DNA of 64,000 nucleotides. Origin: Osmia lignaria lignaria (taxonomy: Eukaryota; Arthropoda; Insecta; Hymenoptera; Megachilidae). Location: positions 2,108,001-2,172,000 of the forward strand of contig NW_027478171.1 of the NCBI RefSeq assembly GCF_051020975.1, read 5' to 3'. The notes below the pieces were generated by a model. It was not told the origin of the DNA, ran no database searches, and was given only the letters and a program-made list of their open reading frames with translations. Below, in pieces: positions 20,691-34,300 of the stretch (positions are counted from its first letter, which is position 1; each line of letters starts with the position of its first letter). A program made the translations under genes and the position numbers.

Positions 20691-23600
20691 TTGCAGATCT
20701 ATCTCAAGGGAAGGGGCCTGACGGACATATTTCGAAATATTTCTTATTCTTGTTGTTCTTCTTCTGCACAGCTAAGCTGGAAGCGGCATTTGCAACTCGC
20801 AATAGTGCAGAGTTATCTCAAAGAAAGGGGCCACGGTGTTTCTGAATCTCTATTATGTTGGTGCGGCTACGGAACTTTTAAATATCTTGATATATCTCGA
20901 GAACTACGCATCTGATCAAAAAATATCATACAACATAAAAAGTAGGAAACTTAATTCTCTACAAGAAAGGTCTCTAAACATTTTGCCATAGCTCGCTTCG
21001 TTTCAGAGATATTTGCAGATTTATCTCAAGGGAAGGGGCCTGACGGACATATTTCTAGATATTTCTTCTTCTTGTTGTTCTTCCTCTGCACAGCTAAGCT
21101 GGAAGTGACATTTGCAGCTCGCAATAGTGCAGAGTTATCTCAAAGAGAGGGGCCACGGTGTTTCTGTATCTCTATTATGTTGGTGCGGCTTCGGAACTTT
21201 TAAATATCTTGATACATCTCGAGAACTACGCATCTGATCAAAAAATATCATGGAACATAAAAAGTAGAAAACTTAATTCTCTACAAAGAAGGTCTCTTAA
21301 CATTTTGCCATAGCTCGCTTCGTTTCCGAGATATTTGCAGATTTATCTCAAGGGAAGGGGCCTGACGGACATATTTCGAGATATTTCTTCTTCTTGTTGT
21401 TCTCCTTCTGCACAGCTAAGCTGGAAGTGGCATTTGCGGCTCGCACTAGTGCAGAGTTATCTCAAAGAAAGGGGCCACGGTGTTTCTGTATCTCTATTAT
21501 GTTGGTGCGGCTTCGTAACTTTTAAATATCTTGATATATCTCGAGAACTACGCATCTGATAAAAAAATATCATACTACATAAAAAGTAGGAAACTTAATT
21601 CTCTACAAGAAAGGTCTCTAAACATTTTGCCATAGCTCGCTTCGTTTCCGAGATATTTGCAGATTTATCTCAAGGGAAGGGGCCTAACGGACATATTTCT
21701 AGATATTTCTTCTTCTTGTTGTTCTTCCTCTGCACAGCTAAGCTGGAAGTGACATTTGCAGCTCGCAATAGTGCAGAGTTATCTCAAAGAGAGGGGCCAC
21801 GGTGTTTCTGTATCTCTATTATGTTGGTGCGGCTTCGGAACTTTTAAATATCTTGATATATCTCGAGAACTACGCATCTGATCAAAAAATACCATACAAC
21901 ATAAAAAGTAGGAAACTTAATTCTCTACAAAAAAGGTCTCTTAACATTTTGCCATAGCTCTCTTCGTTTCCGAGATATTTGCAGATTTATCTCAGGGAAG
22001 GGGCCTGACGGACATATTTCGAGATATTTCTTCTTCTTGTTGTTCTTCTTCTGCACAGCTAAGCTGGAAGTGGCATTTGCAGCTCGCAATAGTGCAGAGT
22101 TATCTCAAAGAAAGGGGCCACGGTGTTTCTGTATCTCTATTATGTTGGTGCGGCTTCGGAACTTTTAAATATCTTGATATATCTCGAGAACTACGCATCT
22201 GATCAAAAAATATCATAGAACATAAAAAGTAGGAAACTTAATTCTCTACAAAAAAGGTCTCTTAACATTTTGCCATAGCTCGCTTCGTTTCCGAGATATT
22301 TGCAGATTTATCTCAAGGGAAGGGGCCTAACGGACATATTTCGAGATATTTCTTCTTCTTGTTGTTCTTCTTCTGCACAGCTAAACTGGAAGTGGCATTT
22401 CCAGCTCGCAATAGTGCAGAGTTATCTCAAAGAAAGGGGCCACGGTGTTTCTGTATCTCTATTATGTTGGTGCGGCTTCGGAACTTTTAAATATCTCGAT
22501 ATATCTCGAGAACTACGCATCTGAGCAAAAAATATCATAGAACATAAAAAGTAGGAAACTTAATTCTCTACAAATAAGGTCTCTTAACATTTTGCCATAG
22601 CTCGCTTCGTTTCCGAGATATTTGCAGATTTATCTCAAGGGAAGGGGTCTGACGGACATATTTCGAGATATTTCTTCTTCTTGTTGTTCTTCTTCTGCAC
22701 AGCTAAGCTCGAAGTGGCATTTGCAGCTCGCAATAGTGCAGAGTTATCTCAAAGAAAGGGGCCACGGTGTTTCTGTATCTCTATTATGTTGGTGCGGCTT
22801 CGGAACTTTTAAATATCTCGATATATCTCGAGAACTACGCATCTGAGCAAAAAATATCATAGAACATAAAAAGTAGGAAACTTAATTCTCTACAAATAAG
22901 GTCTCTTAACATTTTGCCATAGCTCGCTTCGTTTCCGAGATATTTGCAGATTTATCTCAAGGGAAGGGGTCTGACGGACATATTTCGAGATATTTCTTCT
23001 TCTTGTTGTTCTTCTTCTGCACAGCTAAGCTCGAAGTGGCATTTGCAGCTCGCAATAGTGCAGAGTTATCTCAAAGAAAGGGGCCACGGTGTTTCTGTAT
23101 CTCTATTATGTTGGTGCGGCTTCGGAACTTTTAAATATCTTGATATATCTCGAGAACTACGCATCTGATCAAAAAATATCATACAACATAAAAAGTAGGA
23201 AACTTAATTCTCTACAAAAAAGGTCTCTTAACATTTTGCCATAGCTCGCTTCGTTTCCGAGATATTTGCAGATTTATCTCAAGGGAAGGGGCCTGACGGA
23301 CATATTTCGAGATATTTCTTCTTCTTGTTGTTCTTCTTCTGCACAGCTAAGCTGGAAGTGGCACTTGCGGCTCGCAATAGTGCAGAGTTATCTCAAAGAG
23401 AGGGGCCACGGTGTTTCTGTATCTCTATTATGTTGGTGCGGCTTCGGAACTTTTAAATATCTTGATATATCTCGAGAACTACGCATCTGATAAAAAAATA
23501 TCATACTACATAAAAAGTAGGAAACTTAATTCTCTACAAGAAAGGTCTCTAAACATTTTGCCATAGCTCGCTTCGTTTCCGAGATATTTGCAGATTTATC

Positions 23601-24230
23601 TCAAGGGAAGGGGCCTGACGGACATATTTCTAGATATTTCTTCTTCTTGTTGTTCTTCCTCTGCACAGCTAAGCTGGAAGTGACATTTGCAGCTCGCAAT
23701 AGTGCAGATTTATCTCAAAGAGAGGGGCCACGGTGTTTCTGTATCTCTATTATGTTGGTGCGGCTTCGGAACTTTTAAATATCTTGATATATCTCGAGAA
23801 CTACGCATCTGATCAAAAAATACCATACAACATAAAAAGTAGGAAACTTAATTCTCTACAAAAAAGGTCTCTTAACATTTTGCCATAGCTCTCTTCGTTT
23901 CCGAGATATTTGCAGATTTATCTGAGGGAAGGGGCCTGACGGACATATTTCGAGATATTTCTTCTTCTTGTTGTTCTTCTTCTGCACAGCTAAGCTGGAA
24001 GTGGCATTTGCAGCTCGCAATAGTGCAGAGTTATCTCAAAGAAAGGGGCCACGGTGTTTCTGTATCTCTATTATGTTGGTGCGGCTTCGGAACTTTTAAA
24101 TATCTTGATATATCTCGAGAACTACGCATCTGATCAAAAAATATCATAGAACATAAAAAGTAGGAAACTTAATTCTCTACAAAAAAGGTCTCTTAACATT
24201 TTGCCATAGCTCGCTTCGTTTCCGAGATAT
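20691..24230 (+). repeat. Eleven monomers with a six-monomer repeat of 1,931 bp
   Basis: The monomers at 21335, 21657 and 21979 recur as 23266, 23588 and 23910. Shared marks are CTGATAAAAAAATATC with CATACTACAT at the end of the first, TTTCTAGATATT with TCCTCTGC, GTGACATT and AGAGAGGGG in the second, and a 1-bp loss (CTCAGGG or CTGAGGG) in the third. The monomer at 20691 has CGAAATATT, TTATTCTTG and GGCTACGG. The monomers at 22622 and 22944 are near-identical neighbours with AGCTCGAAG. Confidence 0.87.
21979..22299 (+). repeat. 321-bp monomer (CTCAGGG/CTGAGGG type)
   Basis: One A is lost from CTCAAGGG. The same loss is present at 48696-49016, and in the CTGAGGG form at 23910-24230 and 50627-50947. 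It shifts the recurrent frame. Confidence 0.92.
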
Positions 24231-26162
24231 TTGCAGATTTATCTCAAGGGAAGGGGCCTAACGGACATATTTCGAGATATTTCTTCTTCTTGTTGTTCTT
24301 CTTCTGCACAGCTAAGCTGGAAGTGGCATTTGCAGCGCGCTATAGTGCAGAGTTATCTCAAAGAAAGGGGCCACGGTGTTTCTGTATCTCTATTATGTTG
24401 GTGCGGCTTCGGAACTTTTAAATATCTTGATATATCTCGAGAACTACGCATCTGATCAAAAAATATCATAGAACGTAAAAAGTAGGAAACTTAATTCTCT
24501 ACAAAAAAGCTCTCTTAACATTTTGCCATAGCTCGCTTGGTTTCCGAGATATTTGCAGATTTATCTCAAGGGAAGGGGGCTGACGGACATATTTCGAGAT
24601 ATTTCTTCTTCTTGTTGTTCTTCTTCTGCACAGCTAAGCTCGAAGTGGCATTTGCAGCTCGCAATAGTGCAGAGTTATCTCAAAGAAAGGGGCCACGGTG
24701 TTTCTGTATCTCTATTATGTTGGTGCGGCTTCGGAACTTTTAAATATCTTGATATATCTCGAGAACTACGCATCTGATCAAAAAATATCATAGAACATAA
24801 AAAGTAGGAAACTTAATTCTCTACAAAAAAGGTCTCTTAACATTTTGCCATAGCTCGCTTCGTTTCCGAGATATTTGCAGATTTATCTCAAGGGAAGGGG
24901 CCTAACGGACATATTTCGAGATATTTCTTCTTCTTGTTGTTCTTCTTCTGCACAGCTAAACTGGAAGTGGCATTTCCAGCTCGCAATAGTGCAGAGTTAT
25001 CTCAAAGAAAGGGGCCACGGTGTTTCTGTATCTCTATTATGTTGGTGCGGCTTCGGAACTTTTAAATATCTCGATATATCTCGAGAACTACGCATCTGAG
25101 CAAAAAATATCATAGAACATAAAAAGTAGGAAACTTAATTCTCTACAAATAAGGTCTCTTAACATTTTGCCATAGCTCGCTTCGTTTCCGAGATATTTGC
25201 AGATTTATCTCAAGGGAAGGGGCCTGACGGACATATTTCGAGATATTTCTTCTTCTTGTTGTTCTTCTTCTGCACAGCTAAGCTGGAAGTGGCACTTGCA
25301 GCTCGCAATAGTGCAGAGTTATCTCAAAGAAAGGGGCCACGGTGTTTCTGTATCTCTATTATGTTGGTGCGGCTTCGGAACTTTTAAATATCTTGATACA
25401 TCTCGAGAACTACGCATCTGATCAAAAAATATCATACAACATAAAAAGTAGGAAACTTAATTCTCTACAAAAAAGGTCTCTTAACATTTTGCCATAGCTC
25501 GCTTCGTTTCCGAGATATTTGCAGATTTATCTCAAGGGAAGGGGCCTAACGGACATATTTCGAGATATTTCTTCTTCTTGTTGTTCTTCTTCTGCACAGC
25601 TAAACTGGAAGTGGCATTTCCAGCTCGCAATAGTGCAGAGTTATCTCAAAGAAAGGGGCCACGGTGTTTCTGTATCTCTATTATGTTGGTGCGGCTTCGG
25701 AACTTTTAAATATCTCGATATATCTCGAGAACTACGCATCTGAGCAAAAAATATCATAGAACATAAAAAGCAGGAAACTTAATTCTCTACAAATAAGGTC
25801 TCTTAACATTTTGCCATAGCTCGCTTCGTTTCCGAGATATTTGCAGATTTATCTCAAGGGAAGGGGTCTGACGGACATATTTCGAGATATTTCTTCTTCT
25901 TGTTGTTCTTCTTCTGCACAGCTAAGCTCGAAGTGGCATTTGCAGCTCGCAATAGTGCAGAGTTTTCTCAAAGAAAGGGGCCACGGTGTTTCTGTATCTC
26001 TATTATGTTGGTGCGGCTTCGGAACTTTTAAATATCTTGATATATCTCGAGAACTACGCATCTGATCAAAAAATATCATACAACATAAAAAGTAGGAAAC
26101 TTAATTCTCTACAAAAAAGGTCTCTTAACATTTTGCCATAGCTCGCTTCGTTTCCGAGATAT
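24231..26162 (+). repeat. Six monomers unique to copy 1
   Basis: The monomers are at 24231 (GCAGCGCGCTATAG), 24553 (AGCTCGAAG, AGGGGGCTG), 24875, 25197 (GATACATCTC), 25519 and 25841 (AGTTTTCTC). The monomers 24875 and 25519 are near copies 644 bp apart, sharing AAACTGGAAG and CTGAGCAAAA. No counterpart follows copy 2, because the array changes register at 50627. Confidence 0.82.
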
Positions 26163-26806
26163 TTGCAGATTTATCTCAAGGGAAGGGGCCTGACGGACAT
26201 ATTTCGAGATATTTCTTCTTCTTGTTGTTCTTCTTCTGCACAGCTAAGCTGGAAGTGGCATTTGCGGCTCGCACTAGTGCAGAGTTATCTCAAAGAAAGG
26301 GGCCACGGTGTTTCTGTATCCTTATTATGTTGGTGCGGCTTCGGAACTTTTAAATATCTCGATATATCTCGAAAACTACGCTTCTGATCAAAAAATATCA
26401 TAGAACATAAATTGTAGGAAACATAATTCTCTATAAAAAACGTCTCTTAACATTTTGCCATAGCTCGCTTCGTTTCCGAGATATTTGCAGATTTATCTCG
26501 AGGGAAGGGGCCTGACGGACATATTTCGAGATATTTCTTCTTCTTGTTGTTCTTCTTCTGCACAGCTAAGCTGGAAGCGGCATTTGCGGCTCGCACTAGT
26601 GCAGAGTTATCTCAAAGAAAGGGGCCACGGTGTTTCTGTATCTCTATTATGTTGGTGCGGCTTCGGAGCTTTTAAATATCTCGATATATCTCGAAAACTA
26701 CGCTTCTGATCAAAAAATATCATAGAACATAAATTGTAGGAAACATAATTCTCTACAAAAAAGGTCTCTTAACATTTTGCCATAGCTCGCTTCGTTTCCG
26801 AGATAT
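26163..26806 (+). repeat. Junction of super-repeat copies 1 and 2 (two composite monomers)
   Basis: The monomer at 26163 has GCGGCTCGCACTAGTG on its left, as in 21335, and TATCCTTATT with a following CTATAAAAAACG linker on its right, as in 87. The monomer at 26485 has CTCGAGGG, AAGCGGC and GCACTAGTG as in 731, but TTCGGAGC and the following neighbour of 1697. These two units hold the exchange points that link the end of copy 1 to the start of copy 2. Confidence 0.78.
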
Positions 26807-28413
26807 ATGCAGATTTATCTCAAGGGAAGGGGCCTGACGAACATATTTCGAGATATTTCTTCTTCTTGTTGTTCTTCTTCTGCACAGCTAAGCTGGAAGT
26901 GGCATTTGCAGCTCGCAATAGTGCAGAGTTATCTCAAAGAAAGGGGCCACGGTGTTTCTGTATCTCTATTATGTTGGTGCGGCTTCGGAACTTTTAAATA
27001 TCTTGATATATCTCGAGAACTACGCATCTGATCAAATAATATCATAGAACATAAATTGTAGGAAACATAATTCTCTACAAAAAAGGTCTCCTAACATTTT
27101 GCCATAGCTCGCTTCGTTTCCGAGATATATGCAGATATATCTCAAGGGAAGGGGCCTGACGGACATTTTTCGAGATATTTCTTCTTCTTGTTGTTCTTCT
27201 TCTGCACAGCTAAACTGGAAGTGGCATTTCCAGCTCGCAATAGTGCAGAGTTATCTGAAAGAAAGGGGCCACGGTGTTTCTGTATCTCTATTATGTTGGT
27301 GCGGCTTCGGAACTTTTAAATATCTTGATATATCTCGAGAACTACGCTTTTGATCAAAAAATATCATAGAACACAAATTGTAGGAAACATAATTCTCTAC
27401 AAAAAAGGTCTCTTAAGATTTTGCCATAGCTCGTTTCGTTTCCGAGATATTTGCAGATTTATCTCAAGGGAAGGGGCCTGACGGACATATTTCGAGATAT
27501 TTCTTCTTCTTGTTGTTCTTCTTCTGCACAGCTAAGCTGGAAGTGGCATTTGCAGCTCGCAATAGTGCAGAGTTATCTCAAAGAAAGGGGCCACGGTGTT
27601 TCTGTATCTCTATTATGTTGGTGCGGCTTCGGAACTTTTAAATATCTTGATATATCTCGAGAACTACGCATCTGATCAAAAAATATCATAGAACATAAAA
27701 AGTAGGTAACTTAATTCTCTACAAAAAAGGTCTCTTAACATTTTGCCATAGCTCGCTTCGTTTCCGAGATATGTGCAGATTTATCTCAAGGGAAGGGGCC
27801 TGACGGACATATTTCGAGATATTTCTTCTTCTTGTTGTTCTTCTTCTGCACAGCTAAGCTGGAAGTGGCATTTGCTGCTCGCAATAGTGCAGAGTTATCT
27901 CAAAGAAAGGGGCCACGGTGTTTCTGTATCTCTATTATGTTGGTGCGGCTTCGGAGCTTTTAAATATCTCGATATATCTCGAAAACTACGCTTCTGATCA
28001 AAAAATATCATAGAACATGAATTGTAGGAAACATAATTCTCTACAAAAAAGGTCTCTTAACATTTTGCCATAGCTCGCTTCGTTTCCGAGATATATGCAG
28101 ATTTATCTCAAGGGAAGGGGCCTGACGGACATATTTCGAGATATTTCTTCTTCTTGTTGTTCTTCTGCACAGCTAAGCTGGAAGTGGCATTTGCAGCTCG
28201 CAATAGTGCAGAGTTATCTCAAAGAAAGGGGCCACGGTGTTTCTGTATCTCTATTATGTTGGTGCGGCTTCGGAACTTTTAAATATCTTGATATATCTCG
28301 AGAACTACGCATCTGATCAAAAAATATCATAGAACATAAAAAGTAGGAAACTTAATTCTCTACAAAAAAGGTCTCTTAACATTTTGCCATAGCTCGCTTC
28401 GTTTCCGAGATAT
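26807..28413 (+). repeat. Copy 2 counterpart of 2019-3625
   Basis: The monomers at 26807, 27129, 27451, 27773 and 28095 match 2019, 2341, 2663, 2985 and 3307 at a constant offset of 24,788 bp, including the 319-bp member at the end. Confidence 0.92.
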
Positions 28414-29376
28414 TTGCAGATTTATCTCAAGGGAAGGGGCCTGACGGACATATTTCGAGATATTTCTTCTTCTTGTTGTTCTTCTGCACAGCTAAGCTGG
28501 AAGTGGCATTTGCAGCTCGCAATAGTGCATAGTTATCTGAAAGAAAGGGGCCACGTTGTTTCTGTATCTCTATTATGTTGGTGCGGCTTCGGAACTTTTA
28601 AATATCTTGATATATCTCGAGAACTACGCTTCTGATCAAAAAATATCATAGAACATAAATTGTAGGAAACATAATTCTCTACAAAAAAGGTCTCTTAACA
28701 TTTTGCCATAGCTCGCTTCGTTTCCGAGATGTTTGCAGATTTATCTCAAGGGAAGGGGCCTGACGGACATATTTCGAGATATTTCTTCTTCTTGTTGTTC
28801 TTCTTCTGCGCAGCTAAGCTGGAAGTGGCATTTGCAGCTCGGAATAGTGCAGAGTTATCTCAAAGAAAGGGGCCACGGTGTTTCTGTATCTCTATTATGT
28901 TGGTGCGGCTTCGGAACTTTTAAATATCTTGATATATCTCGAGAACTACGCTTCTGATCAAAAAATATCATAGAACATAAATTGTAGGAAACATAATTCT
29001 CTACAAAAAAGGTCTCTTAAGATTTTGCCATAGCTCGTTTCGTTTCCGAGATATTTGCAGATATATCTCAAGGGAAGGGGCCTGACGGACATGTTTCGAG
29101 ATATTTCTTCTTCTTGTTGTTCTTCTTCTGCACAGCTAAACTGGAAGTGGCATTTCCAGCTCGCAATAGTGCAGAGTTATCGCAAAGAAAGGGGCCACGG
29201 TGTTTCTGTATCTCTATTATGTTGGTGCGGCTTCGGAACTTTTAAATATCTTGATATATCTCGGGAACTACGCATCTGATCAAAAAATATCATAGAACAT
29301 AAAAAGTAGGAAACTTAATTCTCTACAAATAAGGTCTCTTAACATTTTGCCATAGCTCGCTTCGTTTCCGAGATAT
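28414..29376 (+). repeat. Three monomers (963 bp) absent from copy 1
   Basis: The monomer at 28414 is another 319-bp unit with GTGCATAGTT and CCACGTTG. The one at 28733 has GAGATGTTTGC, CTGCGCAGC and GCTCGGAAT. The one at 29055 has ACATGTTTCG, TTATCGCAAAG and CTCGGGAAC. In copy 1 the 319-bp monomer at 3307 is followed directly by 3626, so these three are an insertion in copy 2 or a loss from copy 1. Confidence 0.87.
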
Positions 29377-29698
29377 TTGCAGATTTATCTCAAGGGAAGG
29401 GGCCTGACGGACATATTTCGAGATATTTCTTCTTCTTGTTGTTCTTCTTCTGCACTGCTAAGCTGGAAGTGGCATTTGCAGCTCGCAATAGTGCAGAGTT
29501 ATCTCAAAGAAAGGGGCCACGGTGTTTCTGTATCTCTATTATGTTGGTGCGGCTTCGGAACTTTTAAATATCTTGATATATCTCGAGAACTACGCATCTG
29601 ATCAAAAAATATCATAGAACATAAAAAGTAGGTAACTTAATTCTCTACAGAAAAGGTCTCTTAACATTTTGCCATAGCTCGCTTCGTTTCCGAGATAT
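29377..29698 (+). repeat. Hybrid monomer (left of 3626, right of 3948)
   Basis: Its left part carries the GCACTGCTAAGC of 3626. Its right part has the E-type end and ATAAAAAGTAGGTAAC linker of 3948, followed by the CTCTACAGAAAAGG shared with the linker before 4270. The offset to copy 1 drops by exactly 322 bp across it. Confidence 0.85.
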
Positions 29699-31308
29699 GT
29701 GCAGATTTATCTCAAGGGAAGGGGCCTGACGGACATATTTCGAGATATTTCTTCTTCTTGTTGTTCTTCTTCTGCACAGCTAAGCTGGAAGTGGCATTTG
29801 CAGCTCGCAATAGTGCAGAGTTATCTCAAAGAAAGGGGCCACGGTGTTTCTGTATCTCTATTATGTTGGTGCGGCTTCGGAGCTTTTAAATATCTCGATA
29901 TATCTCGAAAACTACGCTTCTGATCAAAAAATATCATAGAACATAAATTGTAGGAAACATAATTCTCTACAAAAAAGGTCTCTTAACATTTTGCCATAGC
30001 TCGCTTCGTTTCCGAGATATGTGCAGATTTATCTCAAGGGAAGGGGCCTGACGGACATATTTCGAGATATTTCTTCTTCTTGTTGTTCTTCTTCTGCACA
30101 GCTAAGCTGGAAGTGGCATTTGCAGCTCGCAATAGTGCAGAGTTATCTCAAAGAAAGGGGCCACGGTGTTTCTGTATCTCTATTATGTTGGTGCGGCTTC
30201 GGAACTTTTAAATATCTTGATATATCTCGAGAACTACGGATCTGATCAAAAAATATCATAGAACATAAAAAATAGGTAACTTAATTCTCTACAAAAAAGG
30301 TCTCTTAACATTTTGCCATAGCTCGCTTCGTTTCCGAGATATGTGCAGATTTATCTCAAGGGAAGGGGCCTGACGGACATATTTCGAGATATTTCTTCTT
30401 CTTGTTGTTCTTCTTCTGCACAGCTAAGCTGGAAGTGGCATTTGCAGCTCGCAATAGTGCAGAGTTATCTCAAAGAAAGGGGCCACGGTGTTTCTGTATC
30501 TCTATTATGTTGGTGCGGCTTCGGAGCTTTTAAATATCTCGATATATCTCGAAAACTACGCTTCTGATCAAAAAATATCATAGAACATAAATTGTAGGAA
30601 ACATAATTCTCTACAAAAAAGGTCTCTTAACATTTTGCCATAGCTCGCTTCGTTTCCGAGATATATGCAGATTCATCTCAAGGGAAGGGGCCTGACGGAC
30701 ATATTTCGAGATATTTCTTCTTCTTGTTGTTCTTCTTCTGCACAGCTAAGCTGGAAGTGGCATTTGCAGCTCGCAATAGTGCAGAGTTATCTCAAAGAAA
30801 GGGGCCACGGTGTTTCTGTATCTCTATTATGTTGGTGCGGCTTCGGAACTTTTAAATATCTTGATATATCTCGAGAACTACGGATCTGATCAAAAAATAT
30901 CATAGAACATAAAAAATAGGTAACTTAATTCTCTACAAAAAAGGTCTCTTAACATTTTGCCATAGCTCGCTTCGTTTCCGAGATATGTGCAGATTTATCT
31001 CAAGGGAAGGGGCCTGACGGACATATTTCGAGATATTTCTTCTTCTTGTTGTTCTTCTTCTGCACAGCTGAGCTGGAAGTGGCATTTGCAGCTCGCAATA
31101 GTGCAGAGTTACCTCAAAGAAAGGGGCCACGGTGTTTCTGTATCTCTATTATGTTGGTGCGGCTTCGGAGCTTTTAAATATCTCGATATATCTCGAAAAC
31201 TACGCTTCTGATCAAAAAATATCATAGAACATAAATTGTAGGAAACATAATTCTCTACAAAAAAGGTCTCCTAACATTTTGCCATAGCTCGCTTCGTTTC
31301 CGAGATAT
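29699..31308 (+). repeat. Copy 2 dimeric region (five monomers)
   Basis: The monomers at 29699, 30021, 30343, 30665 and 30987 match 4270, 4592, 4914, 5236 and 5558 at an offset of 25,429 bp and continue the E/K alternation. The monomer at 30665 has a private GATTCATCTC. One dimer (5880 with 6202) is missing before 31309, which matches 6524. Confidence 0.88.
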
Positions 31309-34300
31309 ATGCAGATATATCTCAAGGGAAGGGGCCTGACGGACATATTTCGAGATATTTCTTCTTCTTGTTGTTCTTCTTCTGCACAGCTAAACTGGAA
31401 GTGGCATTTCCAGCTCGCAATAGTGCAGAGTTATCTGAAAGAAAGGGGCCACGGTGTTTCTGTATCTCTATTATGTTGGTGCGGCTTCGGAACTTTTAAA
31501 TATCTTGATATATCTCGAGAACTACGCTTTTGATCAAAAAATATCATAGAACACAAATTGTAGCAAACATAATTCTCTACAAAAAAGGTCTCTTAAGATT
31601 TTGCCATAGCTCGTTTCGTTTCCGAGATATTTGCAGATTTATCTCAAGGGAAGGGGCCTGACGGACATATTTCGAGATATTTCTTCTTCTTGTTGTTCTT
31701 CTTCTGCACAGCTAAGCTGGAAGTGGCATTTGCAGCTCGCAATAGTGCAGAGTTATCTCAAAGAAAGGGGCCACGGTGTTTCTGTATCTCTATTATGTTG
31801 GTGCGGCTTCGGAACTTTTAAATATCTTGATATATCTCGAGAACTACGCATCTGATCAAAAAATATCATAGAACATAAAAAGTAGGTAACTTAATTCTCT
31901 ACAAAAAAGGTCTCTTAACATTTTGCCATAGCTCGCTTCGTTTCCGAGATATATGCAGATTTATCTCAAGGGAAGGGGCCTGACGAACATATTTCGAGAT
32001 ATTTCTTCTTCTTGTTGTTCTTCTTCTGCACAGCTAAGCTGGAAGTGGCATTTGCAGCTCGCAATAGTGCAGAGTTATCTCAAAGAAAGGGGCCACGGTG
32101 TTTCTGTATCTCTATTATGTTGGTGCGGCTTCGGAACTTTTAAATATCTTGATATATCTCGAGAACTACGCATCTGATCAAAAAATATCATAGAACACAA
32201 ATTGTAGCAAACATAATTCTCTACAAAAAAGGTCTCCTAACATTTTGCCATAGCTCGCTTCGTTTCCGAGATATATGCAGATTTATCTCAAGGGAAGGGG
32301 CCTGACGGACATATTTCGAGATATTTCTTCTTCTTGTTGTTCTTCTTCTGCACAGCTAAGCTGGAAGTGGCATTTGCAGCTCGCAATAGTGCAGAGTTAT
32401 CTCAAAGAAAGGGGCCACGGTGTTTCTGTATCTCTATTATGTTGGTGCGGCTTCGGAACTTTTAAATATCTTGATATATCTCGAGAACTACGCATCTGAT
32501 CAAAAAATATCATAGAACATAAAAAGTAGGTAACTTAATTCTCTACAAAAAAGGTCTCTTAACATTTTGCCATAGCTCGCTTCGTTTCCGAGATATATGC
32601 AGATTTATCTCAAGGGAAGGGGCCTGACGAACATATTTCGAGATATTTCTTCTTCTTGTTGTTCTTCTTCTGCACAGCTAAGCTGGAAGTGGCATTTGCA
32701 GCTCGCAATAGTGCAGAGTTATCTCAAAGAAAGGGGCCACGGTGTTTCTGTATCTCTATTATGTTGGTGCGGCTTCGGAACTTTTAAATATCTTGATATA
32801 TCTCGAGAACTACGCATCTGATCAAATAATATCATAGAACATAAATTGTAGGAAACATAATTCTCTACAAAAAAGGTCTCCTAACATTTTGCCATAGCTC
32901 GCTTCGTTTCCGAGATATATGCAGATATATCTCAAGGGAAGGGGCCTGACGGACATACTTCGAGATATTTCTTCTTCTTGTTGTTCTTCTTCTGCACAGC
33001 TAAACTGGAAGTGGCATTTCCAGCTCGCAATAGTGCAGAGTTATCTCAAAGAAAGGGGCCACGGTGTTTCTGTATCTCTATTATGTTGGTGCGGCTTCGG
33101 AACTTTTAAATATCTTGATATATCTCGAGAACTACGCTTCTGATCAATAAATATCATAGAACACAAATTGTAGGAAACATAATTCTCTACAAAAAAGGTC
33201 TCTTAAGATTTTGCCATAGCTCGTTTCGTTTCCGAGATATTTGCAGATATATCTCAAGGGAAGGGGCCTGACGGACATACTTCGAGATATTTCTTCTTCT
33301 TGTTGTTCTTCTTCTGCACAGCTAAACTGGAAGTGGCATTTCCAGCTCGCAATAGTGCAGAGTTATCTCAAAGAAAGGGGCCACGGTGTTTCTGTATCTC
33401 TATTATGTTGGTGCGGCTTCGGAACTTTTAAATATCTTGATATATCTCGAGAACTACGCATCTGATCAAAAAATATCATAGAACATAAAAAGTAGGAAAC
33501 TTAATTCGCTACAAAAAAGGTCTCTTAACATTTTGCCATAGCTCGCTTCGTTTCCGAGATATTTGCAGATTTATCTCAAGGGAAGTGGCCTGACGGACAT
33601 ATTTCGAGATATTTCTTCTTCTTCTTGTTCTTCTTCTGCACAGCTAAGCTGGAAGTGGCATTTGCGGCTCGCACTAGTGCAGAGTTATCTCAAAGAAAGG
33701 GGCCACGGTGTTTCTGTATCTCTATTATGTTGGTGCGGCTTCGGAACTTTTAAATATCTTGATATATCTCGAGAACTACGCATCTGATCAAATAATATGA
33801 TACAACATAAATTGTAGGAAACATAATTCTCTACAAAAAAGGTCTCTTAACATTTTGCCATAGCTCGCTTCGTTTCCGAGATATATGCAGATATATCTCA
33901 AGGGAAGGGGCCTGACGGACATACTTCGAGATATTTCTTCTTCTTGTTGTTCTTCTTCTGCACAGCTAAACTGGAAGTGGCATTTCCAGCTCGCAATAGT
34001 GCAGAGTTATCTCAAAGAAAGGGGCCACGGTGTTTCTGTATCTCTATTATGTTGGTGCGGCTTCGGAACTTTTAAATATCTTGATATATCTCGAGAACTA
34101 CGCTTCTGATCAAAAAATATCATAGAACACAAATTGTAGGAAACATAATTCTCTACAAAAAAGGTCTCTTAAGATTTTGCCATAGCTCGTTTCGTTTCCG
34201 AGATATTTGCAGATATATCTCAAGGGAAGGGGCCTGACGGACATACTTCGAGATATTTCTTCTTCTTGTTGTTCTTCTTCTGCACAGCTAAGCTGGAAGT

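Larger units (their letters stand above)
1..26162 (+). repeat. Super-repeat copy 1 (about 81 monomers)
   Basis: Rare diagnostic variants occur here in the same order as in copy 2. Paired monomers include 2019 with 26807 (GACGAACAT, D to N), 3307 with 28095 (3-bp loss), 9422 with 34851 (CTAACCTGG and CCCGAAG), 11032 with 36783 (GAGAGATTT), 12642 with 39037 (GGCGTCGG) and 20691 with 47408 (TTATTCTTG). The pairwise offset moves between 24,785 and 27,039 bp in whole-monomer steps. The start is set by the window edge, and I place the end at 26162 because the monomer at 26163 shares the TATCCTTATT variant and the following CTATAAAAAACG linker with the monomer at 87. Confidence 0.88.
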
